Shown one piece after another: positions 1 through 5,978 of a stretch of DNA of 9,667 nucleotides. This DNA is from JACQCE01 sp041484905 (GTDB lineage: Bacteria > Nitrospirota > Nitrospiria > JACQCE01), in NCBI GenBank assembly GCA_041484905.1, contig JBGPIL010000085.1, positions 1 to 9,667 of the forward strand, read 5' to 3'. How positions within the stretch are numbered: the stretch's first letter is position 1; each line of letters opens with the position of its first letter. The notes under the pieces were generated by a model. It saw nothing but the letters and a program-made list of their open reading frames with translations, was not told where the DNA came from and did no database searches. The position numbers and the translations under genes are program-made.

Positions 1-284
1 GCCTCGTTGTGCCGGCCATCTTTGTAGACCGGGCCGACGGTATGAATGACATGCTTGGCCTTGAGTGTGCCGCCGCCGGTCAGGCGCGCTTCGCCGGCGG
101 GGCAGGGGGCGAGCGCTTTGCATTCCTCCATGATCGAGGGGCCGCCGGCTTTGTGGATGGCGCCGTCGACGCCCCCGCCCCCACTGAGCGTGGTGTTGGC
201 GGCGTTGACGATCGCGTCGGTCTCCTGGGCGGTGATGTCGCCCTTGACCAGCTCAACGGTGGAACCTTTGATGGCGATCTTCAC
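1..284 (-). CDS. Macro-domain protein (O-acetyl-ADP-ribose deacetylase/YmdB-like), 5' part only
   Basis: Reading the minus strand from a GTG at 284 gives 94 residues with no stop before the window edge, so the 3' end is missing. Residues 13-49 carry the macro-domain signature: VKGDIT at 13-18, VNAAN at 26-30, the phosphate-binding loop SGGGGVDGAIH at 34-44, and AGGP at 46-49. HTVGP follows at 81-85. These motifs match YmdB/MacroD-type macro domains, which bind ADP-ribose and often hydrolyse O-acetyl-ADP-ribose or mono-ADP-ribosyl groups. The protein is probably cytoplasmic, since no signal peptide is seen. The GTG start is chosen because MKIAIKGSTVELVKGDIT is a normal family N-terminus and GGAG lies seven bases upstream. 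A palindromic repeat directly abuts this start region. The gene lies downstream of purC on the same strand after a 199-base gap, so its own promoter is likely. The family is secure; the exact substrate is not. Confidence 0.88.
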   Translation of the reverse strand, partial: MKIAIKGSTVELVKGDITAQETDAIVNAANTTLSGGGGVDGAIHKAGGPSIMEECKALAPCPAGEARLTGGGTLKAKHVIHTVGPVYKDGRHNE

Positions 285-296
285 GGCCGTACTCCA

Positions 297-364
297 CTCG
301 CTTCGCTCGTTCAATCGGGGGGAGATGCTCAGCTCCCCCCGAGCCCCCCATCGCCCCTACGCTT
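297..364 (-). repeat. Dispersed palindromic repeat, copy 1
   Basis: Read on the minus strand, this copy begins AAGCGTAGGGGCGATGGGGG (364 down to 345), continues into a 10-bp perfect stem (315-324 pairing with 333-342, eight-base loop), and ends with GATTGAACGAGCGAAGCG. The same order of blocks recurs at 1515-1651, 3735-3778 and 9626-9667. It lies between purC and the macro-domain gene. The hairpin could also stop purC transcription, but no T-tract follows it on either strand, so a classical intrinsic terminator is not supported. Confidence 0.75.
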
Positions 365-483
365 GGTCCATCCGGTGAAGTTTTTCGTGTTGCATACGTG
401 ACGGGCTCGCGCTGAACAGCACGCAGCCTGTTCTATCACAAATCGACAGGGGAGTAAATCAGCGCGACCGGGGAGAGAAGCGC
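365..483. other. Spacer between purC and macro gene with a short inverted repeat
   Basis: These 119 bases hold no plausible gene. The only structure I see is the inverted repeat GAACAG (414-419) with CTGTTC (428-433), separated by eight bases. It could be an operator for the macro-domain gene or a weak hairpin behind purC. No T-tract follows on the minus strand. Neither role can be decided from sequence alone. Confidence 0.3.
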
Positions 484-1398
484 CTACCCCAAGCCTGTCA
501 GCCGGCGGAGCGCTTCGGCATATTTGTCCGCCGTCTGGGTGATAACCCCAGGCGGCAGATGGGGCGCCGGCGGCTGGTGGTTCCAGCCGAGGGCATCCAG
601 CGCGTCCCGGACAAATTGCTTGTCGAAGCTCGGCTGGGAGCGGCCGGGCCGGTAGTCGTCCTTCGGCCAGAAACGGGAGGAATCGGGGGTCAGGACTTCG
701 TCGATCAGGACGAGTTGCTGTGTGTCGGGTGCGACGCCGAACTCAAACTTGGTATCGGCGATCACAATTCCACGGGTCTCTGCATACGCAGCGGCCCTGG
801 TGTAGATTTTGAGGCTGACTTCCCGGATTTCTTTGGCCAACGCGTCACCGATACGCGTGGTCAACTCCGCGAACGAAATGTTGATGTCGTGGCCGGTGGT
901 TGCCTTGGTCGAGGGGGTGAAAATCGGTTCCGGCAGCCGGTCCGATTCCGTCAATCCCTTTGGCAGCGGCACCCCGCAGACGGCGCCGCCGTTCTTGTAT
1001 TCCTTCCAGCCGGAGCCGGCGAGATAGCCGCGGACGATGCATTCGACCGGCAGGGGGGTGACCTTCTGCACGAGCATGCTTCGCCCGGCCAGTTGGTCCC
1101 GGTAGGGCCGACACGCCGCCGGAAATTCATCGACATTCGCCGTCAGAAGATGGTGGGGGACAAGATCCTCCATCTCCCAGAGCCAGTTGAACCAGAAGGT
1201 TGACATCTGAGTGAGCAGAACACCCTTGCCGGGAATCGGATCAGGCAGGATGACGTCGAAAGCCGAGATCCGATCGGTGGCGATCAGCAGCAGCGTGTCG
1301 CCCAGGTCATAAATATCCCTGACTTTTCCCTTCCGCTTGGGGCCGAGCCCCTGAAAATCGGTTTGGACCACCGTGGGGCCCTGCCAGCGTTGGCTCAT
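484..1398 (-). CDS. purC: Phosphoribosylaminoimidazole-succinocarboxamide synthase (SAICAR synthetase)
   Basis: The 304-residue product catalyses the ATP-dependent joining of CAIR and aspartate to give SAICAR in cytoplasmic de novo purine synthesis. Diagnostic blocks are GKVRDIYDLGD at 24-34 (nucleotide-binding N-terminal lobe), ATDRISAFDV at 40-49, VECIVRGYLAGSGWKEY at 118-134, then FTPSTKATTGHD, IADTKFEFG and IDEVLTPDSSRFWP further on. The last two are the conserved metal and substrate-binding segments. The length matches the roughly 300-residue long form (yeast Ade1-like) rather than the roughly 237-residue E. coli form. The reading frame stays open far upstream, but the start is set at ATG 1398 because GGAGGAGG lies six bases before it and the family N-terminus begins here. 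A weak minus-strand -10-like TATACGA (1437-1431) lies upstream. The gene is divergent from the efflux operon. Confidence 0.96.
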   Translation of the reverse strand: MSQRWQGPTVVQTDFQGLGPKRKGKVRDIYDLGDTLLLIATDRISAFDVILPDPIPGKGVLLTQMSTFWFNWLWEMEDLVPHHLLTANVDEFPAACRPYRDQLAGRSMLVQKVTPLPVECIVRGYLAGSGWKEYKNGGAVCGVPLPKGLTESDRLPEPIFTPSTKATTGHDINISFAELTTRIGDALAKEIREVSLKIYTRAAAYAETRGIVIADTKFEFGVAPDTQQLVLIDEVLTPDSSRFWPKDDYRPGRSQPSFDKQFVRDALDALGWNHQPPAPHLPPGVITQTADKYAEALRRLTGLG

Positions 1399-1514
1399 GA
1401 CGCGCCTCCTCCGCCCATATTGTGCGGGCATCGTATACCAAGCGGGGAAAGAAAAGAAAGGGTCCAGGGGCCAGTAGCCAGGGTCCAGGTAAACACGTAA
1501 GAGTGAAGAGGACA

Positions 1515-1651
1515 AAGCGTATGGGCGATGGGGGTGCGGGGGAGCGTGAATGGAGCTTCGCAGGCTGTCGCCTGCGAAGGCGGAATCTGAGCCGGCGACA
1601 TGGCCATGGCCGAGTCGAAGTGCATCGCTCCCCCGACTTGAGCGAGCGAAG
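1515..1651 (+). repeat. Dispersed palindromic repeat, copy 2 (expanded loop)
   Basis: The copy begins AAGCGTATGGGCGATGGGGG (1515-1534), has a perfect 9-bp outer stem of GGGGGAGCG (1538-1546) with CGCTCCCCC (1626-1634), and ends GACTTGAGCGAGCGAAG. The start, stem and tail blocks match copy 1 in order and spacing logic. The difference is the interior: 79 bases lie between the stem arms instead of eight, and these contain their own 10-bp hairpin (1556-1579). It sits 117 bases upstream of the purC start and upstream of the efflux operon promoter. Confidence 0.75.
1556..1579. repeat. Perfect 10-bp hairpin inside repeat copy 2
   Basis: CTTCGCAGGC (1556-1565) and GCCTGCGAAG (1570-1579) are exact reverse complements with a four-base TGTC loop. 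The hairpin lies wholly within the interior of repeat copy 2 and is absent from the short copies. No T-tract follows on either strand, so it is not a classical terminator. Confidence 0.8.
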
Positions 1652-1672
1652 TTGATGAGCGAACGGATGGAA

Positions 1673-1700
1673 TTGACATTGGTCGAAGACGGGCCATAAA
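1673..1700 (+). promoter_or_regulatory. Candidate sigma70 promoter of the efflux operon
   Basis: A consensus -35 TTGACA (1673-1678) is followed after 16 bases by CATAAA (1695-1700), a 4-of-6 match to the -10 consensus. It directly precedes the adaptor gene. The predicted start of transcription near 1707 would leave only about eight leader bases and would fall at the end of the AGAGG (1703-1707) that would serve as ribosome-binding site. Either this promoter is not the real one or the message is nearly leaderless. Confidence 0.4.
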
Positions 1701-1714
1701 GTAGAGGCACATTC

Positions 1715-2731
1715 ATGACACGTCCTCGTCTCATCGTGCTGGCGCTTGTCGTGGTCGCGGCGGCGACGGCTGTTTGGTGGTTTTCCACTGCTGACGGCAG
1801 GAACGGCGGCGTCATCCAGCTCTCGGGCAATATCGAAGCGACCGAAACCGACCTCAGTTTCAAGGTGCGGGGGACGATTATCAACCTGCCGGTGATCGAG
1901 GGCAGTTCGGTGGAGCGGGGCGCGGTAATTGCCGCGCTGGAGGACCACGACCTCCGGCAGCAGGCCGCCCTGGCGGACGCCTCGTTGAAGGTGGCGCAGG
2001 CGAAGCTGAACGAATTGCTGGCCGGCTCCCGGCCGCAGGAGATCAAGGCCGCGCTGGAGCAGCTCAACCAGGCCGAATCGGATCTGGATCGCGCGCGGAA
2101 GGACTTCGAACGGGTGAAAATTTTGTACGAGCAACAGCTGGCCCCGGCCTCGTCGATGGACAATGCCGAGGCCGCCTACCACATTGCCGAGGCCGCGGCG
2201 ACCCGGGCCCGGCAGCTCTACGAACTGGTGAAAGAAGGGCCGCGTCAGGAGGAGATTGCCAGCGCCCGGGCCTTGGTCGAGCAGGCGCGACAGAATCTGG
2301 AGCTGGCCAAGGTCCAGGTGGGCTATGCCACGTTGATGGCTCCGATCTCCGGCGTCGTCCTGGTCAAGTCCACCGAGGTGGGGGAGGTGGTCTCACCCGG
2401 CACGCCGGTGGTCACACTGGGCGACATCGACCACGTCTGGCTGCGCGCCTATGTCAGCGAAGCCGATCTGGGACGCATCACGTGGGGCCAGGGTGTGGAG
2501 GTGACCACCGATGCTTTTCCGGGGAAGCGCTATCACGGCACGATCGGCTATATCGCCTCCGAGGCGGAATTCACCCCCAAGAGCGTCCAAACACAGAAGG
2601 AGCGGGTCACGCTGGTCTATCGGATCAAGGTGAACCTCGACAACCCGAACCGGGAGCTGAAGCCTGGGATGCCGGCCGACGGGGTGATCCACCCGGTCCC
2701 GCCGGTCCCGGCCGCTGACGGCCATCGCTGA
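1715..2731 (+). CDS. HlyD-family periplasmic adaptor of ABC-2 exporter (YbhG-like)
   Basis: The 338-residue product is a membrane fusion protein that should link the inner-membrane ABC pump to an outer-membrane channel. Residues 6-23 form one hydrophobic N-terminal anchor after MTRPR. A first half lipoyl-like strand set (about 36-75) is followed by a long Ala/Gln/Glu-rich coiled-coil hairpin (about 80-205), with the related segments GSRPQEIKAALEQL and GPRQEEIASARALV on its two arms. APISGVVL then starts the second lipoyl half, and a beta-barrel section follows. The block AEFTPKSVQTQKERVTLVYR from residue 284 is characteristic of the YbhG subgroup. ATG 1715 is preferred because it gives the basic residues before the anchor; AGAGG lies seven bases upstream. 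It is the first gene of the operon. The substrate cannot be inferred. YbhG-like assignment comes from remembered family motifs rather than a search. Confidence 0.9.
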   Translation: MTRPRLIVLALVVVAAATAVWWFSTADGRNGGVIQLSGNIEATETDLSFKVRGTIINLPVIEGSSVERGAVIAALEDHDLRQQAALADASLKVAQAKLNELLAGSRPQEIKAALEQLNQAESDLDRARKDFERVKILYEQQLAPASSMDNAEAAYHIAEAAATRARQLYELVKEGPRQEEIASARALVEQARQNLELAKVQVGYATLMAPISGVVLVKSTEVGEVVSPGTPVVTLGDIDHVWLRAYVSEADLGRITWGQGVEVTTDAFPGKRYHGTIGYIASEAEFTPKSVQTQKERVTLVYRIKVNLDNPNRELKPGMPADGVIHPVPPVPAADGHR

Positions 2732-2806
2732 TCCGGCGGAACCGGCCCACGCAGCCTCCCATCTTCCCGCGATGCCACGCCCCACCCCACCCCCCAATCC
2801 ACCATC

Positions 2807-3832
2807 ATGATCCACTGCGAGGGGCTCACCAAACGCTTTGGCGCACGCGCGGCGGTTGATCATCTAAATCTGCAGGTCAATCAGGGCGAGATTTTCGGTC
2901 TGGTCGGTCCGGACGGGGCGGGCAAAACCACCACGATCCGGATGCTCTGCGGCGTCATGGCACCGGATGAGGGCGAGGCGCGCGTGGCCGGGATCGACGT
3001 CCGGCGGGAGCCGGATGCGCTCAAGCATCGGATTAGCTACATGTCCCAACGGTTCGGGCTCTATGGCGACCTGACCGTCGACGAGAATCTTCGCTTCTAT
3101 GCCGATCTGTATGAAGTCCCCCGCGTGGAGCGGGAGACGCGCATTCCCCGGTTGCTGGCGTTTGCCAATCTCGAGCCGTTTCGCAATCGGCTGGCCGGTC
3201 AGCTCTCCGGCGGGATGAAGCAGAAGCTGGGGCTGGCCTGCGCGCTGATCCACACGCCGACCGTGCTCTTTCTGGATGAGCCGACCAACGGGGTCGATCC
3301 CGTCTCCCGCCGGGACTTCTGGCAGCTCCTTTACACCTTCCTTCAGGAAGGTGTCACGATTTTTCTTTCTACCTCCTATCTCGACGAGGCGGAGCGGTGC
3401 AACCGGATCGCGCTGCTGCACGAGGGCGGGCTGCTGGCCTACGATACGCCGGCCCGCGTGAAGACCTTGCTCCGGGACACCGTGCTCGAACTACGGTGCG
3501 ATCAGAGCCGGGTGGCCCGTGAGCTGCTCAAGCCGGCGCCGATCTTCAGCGATGTCGTCATCGCCGGTGACCGGCTCCATCTGGTTGTCTCCGCCGACGC
3601 CGGCGCGGAGCGGGGGAAGGCGGTGGTGCGCGAGCGATTGGGGCAGGCCGGCATTGCGATCCAGCGATTGGAAGCGGCGACGCCCTCTCTTGAAGATCTG
3701 TTCATCGAAATGGTCCGGTCGCACCGCGACGTTCGCGATGGGAGGGTCGGGGGGAGAGGAGCATCTCCCCCCGATAGAATAACCGCGGCGTCTCGCGAAA
3801 CGGGAGACGGGACGAATCATGCCGCCGTTTGA
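2807..3832 (+). CDS. ABC transporter ATPase 1, non-canonical H-loop (YbhF N-half-like)
   Basis: This 341-residue cytoplasmic ATPase carries Walker A GPDGAGKT at 34-41, Q-loop Gln81, signature LSGGMKQ at 133-139, Walker B VLFLDEP at 153-159 with Glu158, and D-loop GVDP. At the H-loop the usual TTH is STS, putting Ser190 where the catalytic His is expected (codon TCC at 3374). GPDGAGKTT and STSYLDEAE also occur in the N-terminal half of E. coli YbhF, so the change looks like a family trait, not damage. The 75-base gap after the adaptor gene is C-rich and shows no Shine-Dalgarno sequence before ATG 2807. That gap stays in the adaptor gene's frame with no further stop. Residues from about 310 onward are encoded by a palindromic repeat, so the tail is probably not part of the ancestral fold. 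The stop overlaps the next start by 14 bases. Confidence 0.93.
   Translation: MIHCEGLTKRFGARAAVDHLNLQVNQGEIFGLVGPDGAGKTTTIRMLCGVMAPDEGEARVAGIDVRREPDALKHRISYMSQRFGLYGDLTVDENLRFYADLYEVPRVERETRIPRLLAFANLEPFRNRLAGQLSGGMKQKLGLACALIHTPTVLFLDEPTNGVDPVSRRDFWQLLYTFLQEGVTIFLSTSYLDEAERCNRIALLHEGGLLAYDTPARVKTLLRDTVLELRCDQSRVARELLKPAPIFSDVVIAGDRLHLVVSADAGAERGKAVVRERLGQAGIAIQRLEAATPSLEDLFIEMVRSHRDVRDGRVGGRGASPPDRITAASRETGDGTNHAAV
3735..3778 (+). repeat. Dispersed palindromic repeat, copy 3, inside a coding region
   Basis: An 11-bp perfect stem, TCGGGGGGAGA (3747-3757) with TCTCCCCCCGA (3764-3774), encloses the six-base loop GGAGCA. Aligned with copy 1 read on its minus strand, the two share TCGGGGGGAG, then after a two-base mismatch GAGCATCTCCCCCCGAT, then one mismatch and GAA. 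The left end is less conserved, keeping GCGATGGG. The copy lies within the last 100 bases of the first ATPase gene, just before the start of the second. Confidence 0.75.
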
Positions 3833-4820
3833 CAGCGGGCCGAGGGAAGCGGTTGCGGTCGAGGGGTTGGTCAAGCGCTTCGGGGCGTTTACGGCCGTCG
3901 ATCGGATCAGCTTCAGCGTGACGCGGGGAGAAGTGTTCGGTTTTTTGGGCCCCAACGGCGCGGGCAAATCGACCACGATCCGGATGCTCTGCGGCCTGCT
4001 GCTGCCGACCGAGGGGCGCGGCACGGTCTACGGTTTTGATTTATACACTGAGTCGGAACGGATCAAGCAGCATCTGGGCTACATGTCCCAACGCTTCTCG
4101 CTCTATGAGGAGTTGACCGTGAGGGAAAATCTTGGGTTCTATGGCGGCCTCTATGGACTGGATGGGCGAGCAAAGGAGGCGAGAAGTCGCTGGGCGATGG
4201 AGATGGCCGACCTCGGTGAGCGGGCCGACGAGCCGGTGCGGTCGCTCTCGGGCGGATGGAAACAGCGGCTGGCGCTGGGCTGCGCGCTGTTGCACGAGCC
4301 GCCGTTGCTGTTTCTGGACGAGCCGACCGCCGGTGTCGATCCGATCTCGCGGCGCCGCTTCTGGGATCTGATTTACGATCTGGCCGGCCAGGGCGTGACC
4401 GTGTTTGTGACCACCCATTATCTGGACGAAGCGGAATATTGCGACCGGCTGGCGCTGATCGATCGCGGCCGGATCATTGCGATGGGGACGCCGACCGAGC
4501 TGAAGACGCGCCACATGACGCGCCAGGTGCTGGAGGTGGAATGCGATCCGCTGATTCCGGCGATGGAACGGCTGGGGGCGTCCATGAGTGATGGAGATGG
4601 GATTGCGGAGGAAGTGGCGATTTTCGGCAACACGCTCCACCTGGTGGTGCGGGATGCCGACGAGGCCCTGGCCCGGCTCCGTTCCTTTCTGGCCGGACAG
4701 GGGATTGTTCTGCATCGAGCGGAGGTGATTACCCCATCGTTGGAGGATGTTTTCGTCTCGTTGATTCGGGCCCAGGGGACGCAGGAGGCCGGCGCGCGCC
4801 GGGACGTTGCCCGTGGCTGA
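3819..4820 (+). CDS. ABC transporter ATPase 2, canonical (YbhF C-half-like)
   Basis: This 333-residue ATPase has a full motif set: Walker A GPNGAGKS at 44-51, Q-loop Gln91, signature LSGGWKQ at 143-149, Walker B LLFLDEP at 163-169 with Glu168, and H-loop TTH with His200. It resembles the C-terminal half of E. coli YbhF, including the HLGYM, QRFSLY and TTHYLDEAEYC segments. It should pair with ATPase 1 beneath the two permeases and provide the fully competent hydrolysis site. A C-terminal domain of about 100 residues follows the ATPase core and ends with ITPSLEDVFVSLI, a segment typical of ABC-2 ATPases. ATG 3819 overlaps the end of ATPase 1 by 14 bases and is preceded by GGGAGACGG, suggesting translational coupling. 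Its stop overlaps the start of the first permease. Confidence 0.95.
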   Translation: MPPFDSGPREAVAVEGLVKRFGAFTAVDRISFSVTRGEVFGFLGPNGAGKSTTIRMLCGLLLPTEGRGTVYGFDLYTESERIKQHLGYMSQRFSLYEELTVRENLGFYGGLYGLDGRAKEARSRWAMEMADLGERADEPVRSLSGGWKQRLALGCALLHEPPLLFLDEPTAGVDPISRRRFWDLIYDLAGQGVTVFVTTHYLDEAEYCDRLALIDRGRIIAMGTPTELKTRHMTRQVLEVECDPLIPAMERLGASMSDGDGIAEEVAIFGNTLHLVVRDADEALARLRSFLAGQGIVLHRAEVITPSLEDVFVSLIRAQGTQEAGARRDVARG

Positions 4821-5970
4821 TCGTCACCGTGCCCCGGTGAGCACGACCCGCCTGCTGGCGATCGCCCGGAAGGAATTCATCCAGCTCTACCGGGATCCGC
4901 GCAGTCTTGCCATCATTTTTGCGATGCCGTTGCTTCTGTTGCTGCTGTTCGGCTATGCGGTCACACTTGACATCAAGCAGGTGCTGGTCGCCGTCTACGA
5001 TCAGGAGCGCTCCGAAAAGAGCCGGGATTTCATTCACCGGTTCGCCCAGTCGCACTATTTCCGTATTGCGGCGGATGTCCAGGGGTATGAACAGTTAACC
5101 CGGTTGATCAACCTGAGGGAGGCGCAGGTCGGCCTGGTCATCCCGAACGATTTTTCCCGTTCACTGGACAGCGGCCGCCCGACGGCGGTCCAGGTGCTGC
5201 TGGACGGCAGCGACGCCAACACCGCCAACATCATCCTCGGTTACACCCGGGCGGTGGTCCAGGGCTATTCGCAGGAGGTGCTGCTCGACTATCTGGGACG
5301 GCAGGGGATCACCGATCGGCGAATCCCGGTGGAGTTACGGCCGCGCGTCTGGTTCAACGAGGAGTTGGAGAGCAAGAACTACATTGTGCCTGGGTTGATC
5401 GCGCTGATCATGGCCGTGATCGGCGCGTTGCTCACGTCGTTGACGATTGCCCGGGAGTGGGAACGGGGGACCATGGAACAACTGGTCGCCACGCCGGTTC
5501 ACAAACTGGAGCTCATCATCGGCAAGCTGGTGCCGTATTACCTGCTGGCCATTCTCGACGTGGCGATGGCCATGGCGGTGGGGGTGTGGCTGTTTCAGGT
5601 GCCCTTTCGCGGCAGCCTGCCGGTGTTCTTTTTGTTGTCATCGTTATTTTTGTTCGTGGTGCTGAGCCAGGGGTTTCTCATCTCGGTGGTGGCCAAAAGT
5701 CAGCTGGTCGCCAACCAGATGGCGCTGGTGTCGACCTTCCTGCCGGCCTTCCTGCTCTCCGGGTTCATGTTCAGCATCGCGAATATGCCCGTGGCCCTGC
5801 AGGCGGTCACCGCGCTGGTGCCGGCCCGCTATTTTGTGACGATTCTGCAGGGGCTGTTTTTGAAGGGAATCGGTCTCGATGTGCTGTGGCCGGAAATGGC
5901 GGCGTTGTTGCTCTTCGTCGCCGCGGTGGGGGGGCTGGCCCACCGGCGCTTTTCCAAAACCATTACGTGA
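4813..5970 (+). CDS. ABC-2 type permease 1 (YbhS-like)
   Basis: The product is an inner-membrane subunit of about 385 residues. RKEFIQLYRDPR at about 19-30 is the amphipathic segment before the first membrane helix (about 31-51, rich in Leu). A large extracytoplasmic domain of about 130 residues contains LLDGSDANTANIILGY. NYIVPGLIALIMAVIGALL starts the second helix, and REWERGTMEQL is the cytoplasmic segment expected to contact an ATPase. Four further hydrophobic segments complete a six-helix plan. REWERGTME, LLSGFMF and PARYFV are shared with YbhS. The start is uncertain: GTG 4813 is chosen because it overlaps the ATPase 2 stop, but in-frame TTG 4807 or GTG 4837 are possible, and none has a strong Shine-Dalgarno sequence. 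It should form a heterodimer with permease 2. Confidence 0.92.
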   Translation: MADRHRAPVSTTRLLAIARKEFIQLYRDPRSLAIIFAMPLLLLLLFGYAVTLDIKQVLVAVYDQERSEKSRDFIHRFAQSHYFRIAADVQGYEQLTRLINLREAQVGLVIPNDFSRSLDSGRPTAVQVLLDGSDANTANIILGYTRAVVQGYSQEVLLDYLGRQGITDRRIPVELRPRVWFNEELESKNYIVPGLIALIMAVIGALLTSLTIAREWERGTMEQLVATPVHKLELIIGKLVPYYLLAILDVAMAMAVGVWLFQVPFRGSLPVFFLLSSLFLFVVLSQGFLISVVAKSQLVANQMALVSTFLPAFLLSGFMFSIANMPVALQAVTALVPARYFVTILQGLFLKGIGLDVLWPEMAALLLFVAAVGGLAHRRFSKTIT

Positions 5971-5978
5971 GCGGCGGC

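Larger units (their letters stand above)
1399..1714. other. Divergent intergenic region, purC / efflux operon
   Basis: This 316-base region carries no supported gene; reading frames crossing it are extensions of neighbouring frames. It holds, in order: the purC ribosome-binding site, a short direct repeat (GGGTCCAGG at 1460-1468 and 1481-1489), a long copy of the dispersed repeat (1515-1651), and a promoter-like sequence for the efflux operon (1673-1700). Confidence 0.7.

Noticed and set aside
1460..1489. GGGTCCAGG direct repeat as part of a CRISPR or iteron array
   Set aside because: There are only two copies nine bases long, 12 bases apart, with no further units; it is a short degenerate repeat at most.
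1399..2163. Minus-strand open frame extending purC upstream to an ATG at 2163
   Set aside because: The extension runs antisense through the adaptor gene, has low-complexity Ser/Arg-rich content and no domain, while ATG 1398 has a strong GGAGGAGG and the normal family N-terminus.
1307..2182. Long minus-strand open frame of 291 codons
   Set aside because: It overlaps purC and the adaptor gene in another frame and its product is Arg/Pro-rich with no recognisable motif, typical of a GC-rich shadow frame.
5457..5978. Open frame continuing permease 2 upstream into permease 1
   Set aside because: This part is out of frame with permease 1, Gly/Ala/His-rich and non-hydrophobic; permease 2 homology begins at 5979.
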